From contig DASZBM010000002.1 of the NCBI GenBank assembly GCA_035944135.1, positions 186,001-250,000 of the forward strand: 64,000 nt of DNA. The letters run 5' to 3'. Positions 36,960 to 45,405 of this stretch are shown here, in pieces (the stretch's first letter is position 1; every line of letters starts with the position of its first letter). The notes under the pieces were generated by a model, which did not search any database, was not told where the DNA came from, and saw nothing but the letters and a program-made list of their open reading frames with translations. A program made the position numbers and the translations under genes. Origin of the DNA: Acidobacteriaceae bacterium. GTDB lineage: Bacteria > Acidobacteriota > Terriglobia > Terriglobales > Acidobacteriaceae.

Positions 36960-39900
36960 ATGCGTCGTGGTGCTGCGTTCGTTGCCGGATGTTCCCTCGT
37001 TTTCTGCTTTGCGTCGAGTGCGGTGGTATCTGCACAAACGGTGAAACCCTCCAAGGATTACACCCAAAACGTCTACACATTTCTTGGTGTGGATTGGGGC
37101 GGCAACACATTTGTGGGCGCGGCGCTTCCGTTTGGCATGGTCAAGCTCGGTCCGGACATGGAGTCGTTCGACGGGCGCCCGTCGGGATTCGGATACTGGA
37201 CGGATGGCCAGGTTTTGGGATTCAGCCACACACACCTAAGCGGCGCGCAGGGCAAGTATGGAAATGTGCTGCTGATGCCGGTGACCGGGCCGCTTGATAT
37301 CAAGGACATTAAGTCTCCGCGAAATGAAGAGATCAATCATCCTGGCTTTTATGCCGCACAGCTTACCCGTTATGGAGTTCGCGCAGAGCTAACGACGACC
37401 CGTCGGGTGGGTTTGCATCGCTATACATTTACGAATTCCGGCGAAGCGCACATCACGTTGAGCATCGATCATTGTCTGAGTCGCGGACTGAGTTCCGAAG
37501 CGCAGCGCTTCCTCGGCGGCGAAGTGCACATGGTTTCTGACCATGAGGCGGAGGGCATGGGTCGTTACACCGGCGGATGGAACAAGGGTGGAGAGTATCG
37601 CGTGTATTTTGCGATGGCGCTTGACACTCGAGCGAGTGGCACGCGGACCTGGTCAGGCGCCGGCCTTTCCGCCTCGACGGATATAAAGGTGGATACGGAT
37701 CAGCCTCTGGGTGCGAGCTTTGACTTCACAGCGCAGGCCGGCCAAGTGGTGCAGGCTAAGGTAGCGATCTCGTTTGTGAGCGTCGACCAGGCCCGCGCCA
37801 CACTCGCTCAGGAGGCTCCCGGGTGGTCGTTCGACGCAGCGCGAAGCGCAAGCCATGATGCGTGGAACCATGCGCTCGCAAAAATCGATATCCATGGAGA
37901 GAGCGACTCCAAGCGCATTCAGTTCTACACAGCGATGTATCACACGATGTTGATGCCGACCGATCGCACAGGCGAGAATCCTAACTGGCAATCGAGCGAA
38001 CCTTACTACGATGACTACTATGCGATCTGGGATACCTATCGCAGTTCGGCGCCGCTGCTGACGCTGATTGCTCCCGAGCGAGAGCGCGATCTTATTCGCT
38101 CGCTGATCGACATCTATCGGCATATCGGGTATATGCCGGACGCCCGAAGCGGTAACGACAACGGCCGCACACAGGGGGGAAGCAATGCCAACGTGATGGT
38201 CGCTGATGCGTTTGCCAAGCATCTCGGCGGCATTGACTACGAGACCGCTTTCGAAGCAATGCTGAAAGATGCCAGTGTTCCTCCGGCTAATGCGCAGAAG
38301 GAAGGGCGCGGGGGAATCGTGGACTACAACAGCAGGGGCTATATCACCCTGGCGGACGAACGTTCGGGATCACGCACGGTTGAATACTCCTACGACGACT
38401 TCACTATTGCCGAGGTCGCATGTGGTTTGCATCGCCCAGCCGAGGCGAAACAGTTCGCGACGCGTGCAAACAATTGGCAGAATCTCTGGGACAAGAATTT
38501 GAGTGCGGAGGGCTTCAAGGGATTTCTTCGTCCGCGCAAGACCGATGGTTCATGGGCTGCTCCGGACCTTCAGGTGCGTGGAACGTGGCCGGACTTCTTT
38601 TATGAAGGAGATCTGTGGACCTATTCTTTCTATGCTCCGCAAGATGTCCGCCAGCTAATTGCGATGAGCGGCGGTGATAAGACTTTCGTCCGACGTTTGG
38701 ACAACATCTTCGTTCGCGGCCATTTCGATGTGACTAACGAGCCTGGTTTCCTGATGCCCGTGCTCTATAACTGGGCGGGCCGCCCGGACCACACCGCCGA
38801 TGTAATCAGCCAACTGCTGGAGAAGGCGTTTACTGCGGAACGTAGTGGCATACCCGGGAATGATGATTCTGGTGCGATGTCAAGCTGGTTCATCTTCAAC
38901 TCTCTGGGCTTTTATCCGAACGCAGGGCAAGATGTGTACCTGATCGGAACGCCTTCGTTTCCCGAGGCGGAGCTTCATCTGGCGAATGGAAAGACGCTGC
39001 GGATTATTGCGAAGAATCTTGATGCCGAACATCTGAATCACTATGTGCAGTCAGCGATGCTGAATGGAGCGCCGCTCGATCAATCGTGGTTCAGACACGA
39101 CCAAATCGCAAACGGGGGCACGCTGGAGCTCACGATGGGGCCCGCACCATCAGTCTGGGGCACGCGCAACCCGCCGCCATCGCTCTCGGATGCGGCCTCA
39201 CCGCTCTGCGCCGAAGCAGCGTCGGACGGCCCGTTTCACTCGAACGCGCCAGATAGCGAGCCGATCATTGCCGTGCAGCCGCCAGGCACGGTAAAGATGA
39301 ACCAGATCCAGGTGATCGGCACGCATAACAGTTACCATGCCGGCATTGCGCCCAGCGAAGCGAAGCTGTGGCAGCAGAAGAACCCGAAAGTGTACGCAGC
39401 GCTCGAGTACAAGCATCCATCGCTCACGGCGCAACTGGACGGGGGTGTGCGGCAGCTTGAACTGGATGTTTTTGCTGACACCAAGGGTGGGCGTTACGCG
39501 CATCCGAGTGGACCGCAGCAGGTGGCAGCCGCGAAATTACCTGCGGACCCTGAATTCGATCCGCATGGAGTGATGAGCAAGCCTGGCTTCAAACTTATGC
39601 ACGTGCAGGACGTGGATTACCGCAGCAATTGCCAGCCATTCGTGGCTTGCCTTGAGGAAGTGCATGCCTGGTCGAAGGCGCATCCACGGCATATTCCCAT
39701 TTTTCTTTTGATCGAAACCAAGCAACGCGCGCCAAAGAATTCAACGCTGACGACACCGGAGCCATTTACGGCAGCCACTTTCGACGCGCTGGATACAGAG
39801 ATCCGCTCTGTATTTCGCGCGGACGAGATGATTGTTCCGGACGATGTGCGTGGAGAACATGACTCGCTGGAAGAGGCTGTCCTCGCGGGCGAATGGCCAT

Positions 39901-40343
39901 CGCTGGATGCAGCGCGAGGAAAGGTAATTTTGCTCATGGATCAGCATGACGTGACGCCGGTTTACCTTGAGGGCCATCCTTCGCTGCGTGGGCGCGTGCT
40001 GTTTACAAACTCCGAGCCCGGACAGCCGGATGCAGCCTTTATTGAGCGCAATGACGGTCCGGCAGGCGAGATCGCAGAACTGGTTCGCATGGGCTACCTG
40101 GTGCGCACGCGCACGGATGCCGATACGAAGGAAGCACGTGCCAACGACACTAGGCGACGCGATGCCATGATCGCCAGCGGAGCTCAGATTCTCAGTACGG
40201 ACTACCCGCCTTCTGAAGCGGCTCCGTGGGACGGCCACTTTTCAGTTGCATTGCCGCAGAATGCCAAGGTCGCGCGTTGCGACCCAGCAAACTCGCCGGC
40301 CGCTTGCAGTCAGACTGCTGTGGACTCTGAAGGTACTCACTGA
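36960..40343 (+). CDS. GH92 alpha-mannosidase fused to a Ca2+-dependent phosphoinositide phospholipase C
   Basis: Two-enzyme secreted protein of 1,127 residues. Residues 1-26 are a signal peptide. Residues ~35-745 form a complete GH92 mannosidase (YTQNVYTFLGVDWGGNTFVGAALPFGMVKLGPDM; YAIWDTYRSSAPLLTLI; IPGNDDSGAMSSWFIFNSLGFYP) ending at the normal GH92 terminus PPPSLSDAA. After a ~35-residue linker, residues ~780-1127 match the PI-PLC-C1 family: NQIQVIGTHNSYHAG with a catalytic-type His at 789, QLELDVF near 836, KLMHVQDVDYRSNC and LLIETKQ. No frameshift or stop separates the domains. Known single-domain relatives are separate genes. The fusion could act on mannosylated phosphoinositides such as GPI anchors or actinobacterial PIMs (inference). 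Confidence 0.9.
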   Translation: MRRGAAFVAGCSLVFCFASSAVVSAQTVKPSKDYTQNVYTFLGVDWGGNTFVGAALPFGMVKLGPDMESFDGRPSGFGYWTDGQVLGFSHTHLSGAQGKYGNVLLMPVTGPLDIKDIKSPRNEEINHPGFYAAQLTRYGVRAELTTTRRVGLHRYTFTNSGEAHITLSIDHCLSRGLSSEAQRFLGGEVHMVSDHEAEGMGRYTGGWNKGGEYRVYFAMALDTRASGTRTWSGAGLSASTDIKVDTDQPLGASFDFTAQAGQVVQAKVAISFVSVDQARATLAQEAPGWSFDAARSASHDAWNHALAKIDIHGESDSKRIQFYTAMYHTMLMPTDRTGENPNWQSSEPYYDDYYAIWDTYRSSAPLLTLIAPERERDLIRSLIDIYRHIGYMPDARSGNDNGRTQGGSNANVMVADAFAKHLGGIDYETAFEAMLKDASVPPANAQKEGRGGIVDYNSRGYITLADERSGSRTVEYSYDDFTIAEVACGLHRPAEAKQFATRANNWQNLWDKNLSAEGFKGFLRPRKTDGSWAAPDLQVRGTWPDFFYEGDLWTYSFYAPQDVRQLIAMSGGDKTFVRRLDNIFVRGHFDVTNEPGFLMPVLYNWAGRPDHTADVISQLLEKAFTAERSGIPGNDDSGAMSSWFIFNSLGFYPNAGQDVYLIGTPSFPEAELHLANGKTLRIIAKNLDAEHLNHYVQSAMLNGAPLDQSWFRHDQIANGGTLELTMGPAPSVWGTRNPPPSLSDAASPLCAEAASDGPFHSNAPDSEPIIAVQPPGTVKMNQIQVIGTHNSYHAGIAPSEAKLWQQKNPKVYAALEYKHPSLTAQLDGGVRQLELDVFADTKGGRYAHPSGPQQVAAAKLPADPEFDPHGVMSKPGFKLMHVQDVDYRSNCQPFVACLEEVHAWSKAHPRHIPIFLLIETKQRAPKNSTLTTPEPFTAATFDALDTEIRSVFRADEMIVPDDVRGEHDSLEEAVLAGEWPSLDAARGKVILLMDQHDVTPVYLEGHPSLRGRVLFTNSEPGQPDAAFIERNDGPAGEIAELVRMGYLVRTRTDADTKEARANDTRRRDAMIASGAQILSTDYPPSEAAPWDGHFSVALPQNAKVARCDPANSPAACSQTAVDSEGTH

Positions 40344-40376
40344 GATACTTCTGAGTGCGCCTGAGCCATCGTTAGA

Positions 40377-40535
40377 TCATGGCTCAAACGACGGTGGAGC
40401 GTCTTCGGCGCCAGAGCCCCATTGTTTGTTTGGAATTGTTGAGAGCTCAAAGTCAAGCCGGCCGCCATGCTGTATGAAGCTTTCTGGGAGCCAGGTTTTG
40501 CTGGTGGATTTGCCGTCTACTTTCAGGCTTTGAAT
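40377..40535 (-). pseudogene. 3' remnant of a GH92 alpha-mannosidase gene
   Basis: The minus strand encodes 52 residues and a TGA at 40377-40379. The reading starts IQSLKVDGKSTSKTWL, continues with HGGRLDFELSTIPNKQWG and ends in AEDAPPSFEP. This is the characteristic extreme C-terminus of GH92 enzymes: the beta-strand with KVDGK, HGGxLxFxLS, then WG...APPS. It differs from the C-termini of both intact GH92 proteins in the window, so it is a third gene. Sequence upstream in frame (beyond ~40538) no longer fits the family, and the fragment abuts the truncated phospholipase on the other strand. Confidence 0.8.
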
Positions 40536-42063
40536 GGGACGGAAGCCGACCGGTCCAGGGCTATGGGAGCGTCCGCATACAAAGGGATATACGTGGACGA
40601 CCTATCCTGAGCGACTGGAGGCTGCCGGTGTCACTTGGAAGCTCTACCAGGGCGGTACAGGCGAACCGGGTACCCCAACAGACAACTACACGGATAATTC
40701 TCTCGAGTTTTTTTCTGCATTTCATCCGGAGGAGGGGGCTGATCCCGATGGTCCACTGATGCAGAAGGGAGTCACGGACCACACACTGAAGGATCTGCGT
40801 GACGATGTGCTCGCCGGCCGGCTTGCGCAGGTAAATTGGATCGTTGCTCCGTATAAATATTGCGAACATCCAGAGGCTTCACCGACTGACGGTGCTTACT
40901 ACATTCACAAGGTGTTGGAAGCCCTGACTGCGGATCCGCAAGTCTGGAGCCGCACGGTGCTCTTTCTTAACTATGACGAAAACGATGGGCTCTTCGACCA
41001 TGTGATTCCGCCCATGCCTCCGGCGAGCAACGGCCTGGGCGCACAAGGCATGGTGTCGAGCGATCTTGCAGAAAGCCTGCCGGATGAATTTATCGACCTC
41101 GATCTTTATCCGAATGAAGAGCACCCTTTGATTCCTGGGCACATCGATCGCGGTTTACAGCCGATTGGTCTTGGACCTCGCGTGCCGATGATTATCGCTT
41201 CGCCATGGACGCGAGGGGGCTGGGTATGTTCGGAAACTTTTGATCACACCTCCGTTCTGCGATTCCTTGAGGTGCGTTTCGGCGTTCACGAGCCAAACAT
41301 CACAGCATGGCGACGCTCGGTTTGTGGCGATCTAACCTCTGCCTTCGATTTCAGCAACGCCGCCGACCCTTTTCCTGTGTCCCTCTCCATTCCGACCCGA
41401 GCGGTCTCGAAGCAGAAGCCGTACCGTGTGCCGGCCAAGCAATCGATTCCGGTTCAGGAGACAGGGGACCGTCCTGCTCGCGCGCTGCCGTATCAGTTCA
41501 TCGTCAATGGGCGCAGTGATGGAAAGCAGTTCTGGATTCACTTCGAAAATCAGGGTAAGGCGGCCGCGGCTTTTCAGGTACAGGATCGCGTTCGCTTCGA
41601 ATCAGCTCCTCGTCGTTACGCGGTTTCTTCGGGGACGCATCTTTCCGATAGCTGGCAACCGGCCACACGGGCCTCGGACTATGACCTCATCGTGTATGGG
41701 CCGAATGGATTTCTTCGACAATTCCGCGGCAGCGCTTCGGACGATGCTCTTGAGGTTGAGATCAGCTACGTTGCTGGACAGCCGGCCTTGGAACTTTCGA
41801 TTAATAATCACGATAAGGCTTCGTTGTTGCTTACCGCTACAGAAGCCTATAGCGGAAGCAACCGCAAGTTTTCGATACCTCCGGGGGGAACGCAGCAGAT
41901 ATGGGATGCAGCGGAAAGCCATGGTTGGTATGACCTGAGCCTCAGCACGGAAGATCAGTTCTTGCGCAGATTCGCTGGACATATTGAGACCGGCCAACCG
42001 AGCGTAAGCGATCCCGCGTTGTCTGCTGCTTTCTTACCGTTCGCGGGTATGGCCGTCGATTGA
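40534..42063 (+). pseudogene. phospholipase C (phosphocholine-type/acid-phosphatase superfamily), 5'-truncated
   Basis: Family similarity begins at GYTWTTYPERLEAAGVTWKLYQ (about 40585) and runs to the stop: VNWIVAPYKYCEHPEASPTDGAYYIHKVLEAL, VLFLNYDENDGLFDHVIPP, GLGPRVPMIIASPWTRGGWV, then the two C-terminal phospholipase repeats. Intact bacterial PLC proteins have ~690-720 residues with a Tat signal and the catalytic Asn/Thr region (ENRSFDHYFG-type) in the first ~190; all of that is absent. The first ~17 residues of the open frame are junction sequence. The enzyme is therefore predicted inactive and unexported, although the frame itself is intact. Confidence 0.8.
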
Positions 42064-42369
42064 GCGAAGCAGATCCACATTGTTTCGAGCATGTTTCAGC
42101 TATCGCTCAGCTCCTCGTGCATTTGTTCGCGTGTATCCGAAATCAACATTTGCAAATCGCGAGTGATGGATGAATTCAGTGATGCCACGGCTCAAGGTGC
42201 GGGGTTCTGATCGAGCGTATAGTGGGACATCTTTTGGGGCTGCGCTGCCGCTCCTGTGTGTAGTCGCGGTAAGACTCTGTTGCTTTTGTGCTTCGCGAAC
42301 CTCATGTGTGATGAGGATGACTCATCCAGATTTTTGACAATGCGACAGTGGAGCGGGGAGTGTGCATTC
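42064..42369. other. 306-base intergenic region between the carbohydrate locus and the stress island
   Basis: No gene recognised. One small dyad is present, GATGAG (42310-42315) and CTCATC (42321-42326) with five bases between, about 45 bases before the zinc-ribbon protein start. A preceding TGTGATGAGGATGAC resembles the island's GTGA-N6-TCAC boxes only weakly (two mismatches in the right half). Confidence 0.4.
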
Positions 42370-42639
42370 ATGATCCGTCACTGCATCCGTCAGGATTGCC
42401 GGAACACGTTCGAAGACCTGAACGAAGGACAGATCTATTCACCAGAGAGGCGTCCTGTGGGGAGTACGGAGTTCTTCTGGCTATGTGACGATTGCCAACG
42501 GAACTTTGCGGTGGCCGTATCACCCGACGGCGAAGGGGAGGTCGCACCGCGAGGCTCAGGGGTTCGGTGGCTGCCTCCGAATCCTCTGGCTGATCTCCGC
42601 CCATTTCCGGCAGATCTCAGCAGGCACAGCACGGCATAA
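42370..42639 (+). CDS. small Cys-rich (zinc-ribbon-like) protein
   Basis: 89-residue protein from the ATG at 42370. Four cysteines form C-x4-C (residues 5 and 10, HCIRQDCRNTFED) and C-x2-C (residues 39 and 42, FFWLCDDCQRNF), a likely zinc ribbon. The rest is short and Pro/Arg-rich. An earlier in-frame ATG (42256) would add an unconserved stretch. It converges on the sigma54 activator gene, ten bases apart. Function not recognised. Confidence 0.6.
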   Translation: MIRHCIRQDCRNTFEDLNEGQIYSPERRPVGSTEFFWLCDDCQRNFAVAVSPDGEGEVAPRGSGVRWLPPNPLADLRPFPADLSRHSTA

Positions 42640-42648
42640 CCGACCGAG

Positions 42649-43989
42649 CTACTCGAGGAAGCCGAACTTTTTCATTTTGTATCGCAGCGCGTCGCGCCCG
42701 ATTCCGAGAGAACGCGCCGCTTCCGACTGATTACCACGTGCCGCCTTTAGCGCCTCGTCTAAAAGACGCTTCTCCTGTGCTGCCAAAGGGAAAGTGGCGT
42801 CCTCGGTGAGTTCGCTGGGTCCAGACGATCGAGTCAGAAGCTCGGGAAGATCCGTGACATCCAGTTGCGTATTGGCGGTCAGGATGCAGGCCCTTCCGAT
42901 GACGTGTTCCAACTCGCGCACATTTCCGGGCCAGGAGTGCCGCTCGAGCACGAGCAGCGCCTTCGGAGTAAGGCCGGAGATGGATTTGCCGTATTGCTCA
43001 GAGAATTGCTTCGTGAAGTGTTTCGCGAGCAAGGGGATGTCCTCCCTCCGTTCCGCAAGCGACGGGACGGTCAGTTCCACCATGGACAGCCGGTAGAAAA
43101 GATCCTCACGGAAGGCGCCTGTCGCGATTGCGGAACGCAGATTCCGGTGCGTCGCCGCGATTACTCGCACGTCCACACGGCGGGGCGTAAGCGAGCCGAC
43201 TGGTAGAACTTCCTGGTTCTGAATCACACGCAACAACTTCGCCTGTGCGGACGGGGGCATGTCGCCCACCTCGTCTAAAAATAGCGTTCCACCGCTTGCC
43301 AGCTCGATAAGCCCCATCTTGTCCCGATCGGCACCGGTGAAAGCACCACGTACATGGCCGAACATCTCGCTTTCAAAGAGCGTCTCGGTCACTGCCGAGC
43401 AGTTCACGACCACGAGTTTGCCTTTGACCCCGCTCTGGTTGTGAATCGCCCGCGCAACGAGGTCCTTTCCCGTTCCGGTGGGGCCATGGACCAGCACGGA
43501 GCGGTAGTGGGGAGCAATGCGCTCGATCTGAGCGAACAGGTTCCACATGAGCCCGCTCCGGGCGATCATGCCCTCGAATGCGAAATCCTCCGGATGCGCT
43601 GCGTTATTCAGCCGCCGTTGCGAGGACGCTATCAAGGTCGCGATCCGTTCCCGAAGAAGAGGAATCTTAACTGGCTTCTGCAAATAGTCGGCGGCGCCAT
43701 TGCGGATGGCTTCGACCGCGGTCTCAGTGGTGTAATGCGCGGTCATCAGGATTACATCGATCGTTGGATCGAAGCGGACGATCTCCTGGAGGACCTCGAT
43801 GCCGCTCATAGTCGGCATCATGAGGTCCGTGAGGACCAGTCGCGGGCGAATGCGCTTCACGAGAGCAATACCCGCAACGGGGTCTGGTGCCGTATGGATG
43901 ACCAGATGTTCACGGCGCAACGCAGCCGAGATCAGCTCAAGGCTGCCCGAATGGTCATCAATCACGACGATATGGACCGGGTCCGACAT
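42649..43989 (-). CDS. NtrC-family sigma54-dependent response regulator
   Basis: Three-domain bacterial enhancer-binding protein. The N-terminal receiver domain carries the phospho-acceptor Asp in LVLTDLMMP (residue ~55 from this start) and the switch Lys in YLQKPVKI. The central AAA+ domain has Walker A GPTGTGKDL, the sigma54-contacting loop GAFTGA intact (~215-220), Walker B GGTLFLDEVGDMP and the sensor RVIAATHRNL. The C-terminal Fis-type HTH (KAARGNQSEAARSLGIGRDALRYKMKKFG) binds DNA. Intact GAFTGA means it can open sigma54 promoters, and one lies just upstream of the divergent Crp/Fnr gene. No cognate kinase is immediately adjacent; the PAS kinase at 45.4-47 kb is a candidate. ATG/GTG starts at 44013 and 44061 are alternatives. 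Confidence 0.92.
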   Translation of the reverse strand: MSDPVHIVVIDDHSGSLELISAALRREHLVIHTAPDPVAGIALVKRIRPRLVLTDLMMPTMSGIEVLQEIVRFDPTIDVILMTAHYTTETAVEAIRNGAADYLQKPVKIPLLRERIATLIASSQRRLNNAAHPEDFAFEGMIARSGLMWNLFAQIERIAPHYRSVLVHGPTGTGKDLVARAIHNQSGVKGKLVVVNCSAVTETLFESEMFGHVRGAFTGADRDKMGLIELASGGTLFLDEVGDMPPSAQAKLLRVIQNQEVLPVGSLTPRRVDVRVIAATHRNLRSAIATGAFREDLFYRLSMVELTVPSLAERREDIPLLAKHFTKQFSEQYGKSISGLTPKALLVLERHSWPGNVRELEHVIGRACILTANTQLDVTDLPELLTRSSGPSELTEDATFPLAAQEKRLLDEALKAARGNQSEAARSLGIGRDALRYKMKKFGFLE

Positions 43990-44090
43990 CGAGTCCTGGA
44001 ACGATGTCTGCATGGTATCAGCGGTGTGATGGGTACCGCCGAGCTGCGTTATTTCGCGCACTGATGCGCGAGGCCGCGCAGCCTGTCCGG

Positions 44091-44103
44091 GTCATCACAT
44101 GAC
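44091..44103. promoter_or_regulatory. candidate upstream activator site for the sigma54 regulator
   Basis: Perfect dyad GTCAT-CAC-ATGAC, about 64 bases upstream of the expected start of the sigma54-type promoter and between the two divergent regulator genes. Confidence 0.4.
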
Positions 44104-44134
44104 GAAGTGTCTGAAATCACAAGGTCTTGTGTTT

Positions 44135-44148
44135 GGCGCCCCGATTGC
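44135..44148 (+). promoter_or_regulatory. sigma54 (-24/-12) promoter of the Crp/Fnr gene
   Basis: GG at 44135-44136, ten bases, GC at 44147-44148, within TTGGCGC-CCCGA-TTGCT, close to the consensus TGGCAC-N5-TTGCW. The start would be near 44160, 25 bases before the ATG. The divergent gene encodes an enhancer-binding protein with intact GAFTGA. Confidence 0.65.
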
Positions 44149-44184
44149 TGTTTGAGACTGTAAGCGCAATGGAGGAGTCCTAAA

Positions 44185-44889
44185 ATGATCGCCTGCCTCA
44201 TCCCGAACTGCAATGGCTGCCCGATTCGTCAAGCGCATGCTTTCTGCAACCTGCCCGAAGAGGCGCAGGAGTTTCTGGAAGCGAACTCGATTTCGATGGA
44301 ATATCCTCGCGGCGCGGTGTTCTTCCGAGAGGGAGATCGTTCCACTGCGATCTATACGCTATGCTCTGGCCGGGTGAAGGTGTCGACCAGTTCACGGGAA
44401 GGGCGTGTGATGATTCTTCGCCTAGCCGGCGCTGGTTCTGTTCTGGGGATGAGCGCCGCATTTTCCGAAGAGCCGTACGAAACGACAGTAGAGGCTCTAG
44501 AGCCTTGCCATGTACGCGTGCTTCGCACATCTGCGCTGACGGTCCTGCTGCGTGACTATTCTCAGGTTGCCGTGGCGATGGCGCGAATCCTTGCAGGCGA
44601 GTACAAAGCTGCATTTGAGGAAGCGCGGCGCATCGCGTTGCCTGCCAGCCCCGCGGGTCGTATCGCCTGCCTGCTGCTGGATTGGCTTGCCTCTGAGAAA
44701 GGGGCACGTAAGGCCGACACCATCACGATGACTCTTACGCATGATGAACTTGCTTCAATGACGGCAACGACACGGGAAACTGTCACACGCACCCTCAGCC
44801 GCTTCAAGAAGGACGGCGTGATCAAGACGCACGGTGTGGCATTTACAGTGCTACAACCGGCGGTCCTGCACGAACTCGCTGCTTGCTGA
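44185..44889 (+). CDS. Crp/Fnr-family transcriptional regulator with N-terminal Cys cluster (1)
   Basis: 234 residues. The N-terminus holds Cys4, Cys9, Cys12 and Cys21 (CLIPNCNGCPIRQAHAFC), reminiscent of the [4Fe-4S] ligand region of FNR, with a further Cys in ALEPCHV near the position of the FNR core ligand. A cyclic-nucleotide-like beta-barrel follows (YPRGAVFFREGDRS ... GRVKVSTSSREGRVMILRLAGAGSVLG), then the dimer helix and an HTH (LTHDELASMTATTRETVTRTLSRFKKDGVIK). The recognition helix R-E-T-V-T-R has the Arg-Glu...Arg of CRP, which reads GTGA half-sites, rather than the FNR V/E-S-R set. A sigma54 promoter precedes it. Confidence 0.9.
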   Translation: MIACLIPNCNGCPIRQAHAFCNLPEEAQEFLEANSISMEYPRGAVFFREGDRSTAIYTLCSGRVKVSTSSREGRVMILRLAGAGSVLGMSAAFSEEPYETTVEALEPCHVRVLRTSALTVLLRDYSQVAVAMARILAGEYKAAFEEARRIALPASPAGRIACLLLDWLASEKGARKADTITMTLTHDELASMTATTRETVTRTLSRFKKDGVIKTHGVAFTVLQPAVLHELAAC

Positions 44890-44942
44890 GAAACCGAGCG
44901 GTCCGATCGTCGAGCTCTGGTGCGAAAAGAATTCGAAACTTG

Positions 44943-45335
44943 CTAGAGAAGCCTCGAAATGCAATTGCGCAGTCCCGCCGGCGGAATGGGCTTCGATAAG
45001 AAGGCCGAAAATCCGGACTCCTTGATTCGCGCAGGGTCGGTTTGGGTAACACCGGCACTTAGCGCAAGAATTGGCGTTTGCGTAAAGGCCGGCTGTTTGC
45101 GCAACTCCGCGGCGACGGAGTAACCGTCGAGCCGTGGCATGTTCAGATCGAGGATGAAAAGGTCGGGCGTAAATTCCAGAGCTAATGCAAGTGCTTGTTC
45201 ACCGTCCTGCGCCTCGATCACATCACAACCGCTACGCTCCAGGATGAACCGGAGAAGATCACGGCTGCTTTGCGAGTCGTCCGCAATGAGCACGTGCTTT
45301 CGCGTTCCGTTTGTAACATGTGTCAAGTCTCCCAA
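44943..45335 (-). CDS. stand-alone receiver-domain response regulator (1)
   Basis: 130-residue single-domain CheY-like protein. Acidic pocket IADDSQ, phospho-acceptor Asp in LFILDLNMPRLDG, Thr/Ser in LALSAG and the Lys in FLSKPI are present. No output domain. It follows the PAS histidine kinase on the same strand by 70 bases and has its own GTGA-N6-TCAC box upstream. The start appears to be a TTG at 45335; the conserved part begins at KHVLIADD. Confidence 0.88.
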   Translation of the reverse strand: MGDLTHVTNGTRKHVLIADDSQSSRDLLRFILERSGCDVIEAQDGEQALALALEFTPDLFILDLNMPRLDGYSVAAELRKQPAFTQTPILALSAGVTQTDPARIKESGFSAFLSKPIPPAGLRNCISRLL

Positions 45336-45388
45336 GAGCGACCCCCAACCATTCTGATGACTTTACCGGCAGTTCAGTTGGAACCGCC

Positions 45389-45402
45389 GTGATGGGGGTC
45401 AC
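45389..45402 (-). promoter_or_regulatory. CRP/FNR-type site upstream of the receiver gene
   Basis: GTGA-N6-TCAC. Reading the minus strand, the site is followed after 23 bases by TAAAGT (45365-45360), giving a start about 18 bases before the gene. Confidence 0.6.
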
Positions 45403-45405
45403 CCT

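Noticed and set aside
40246-40533. 95-codon plus-strand frame after the fusion gene
   Set aside because: It is antisense to the GH92 C-terminal remnant and overlaps the end of the PI-PLC domain; the minus strand carries the real homology.
44107-44120. GTGT-N6-TCAC as another Crp/Fnr box before regulator 1
   Set aside because: One mismatch in the key half-site and no -10 at the standard spacing; the sigma54 elements explain this promoter better.
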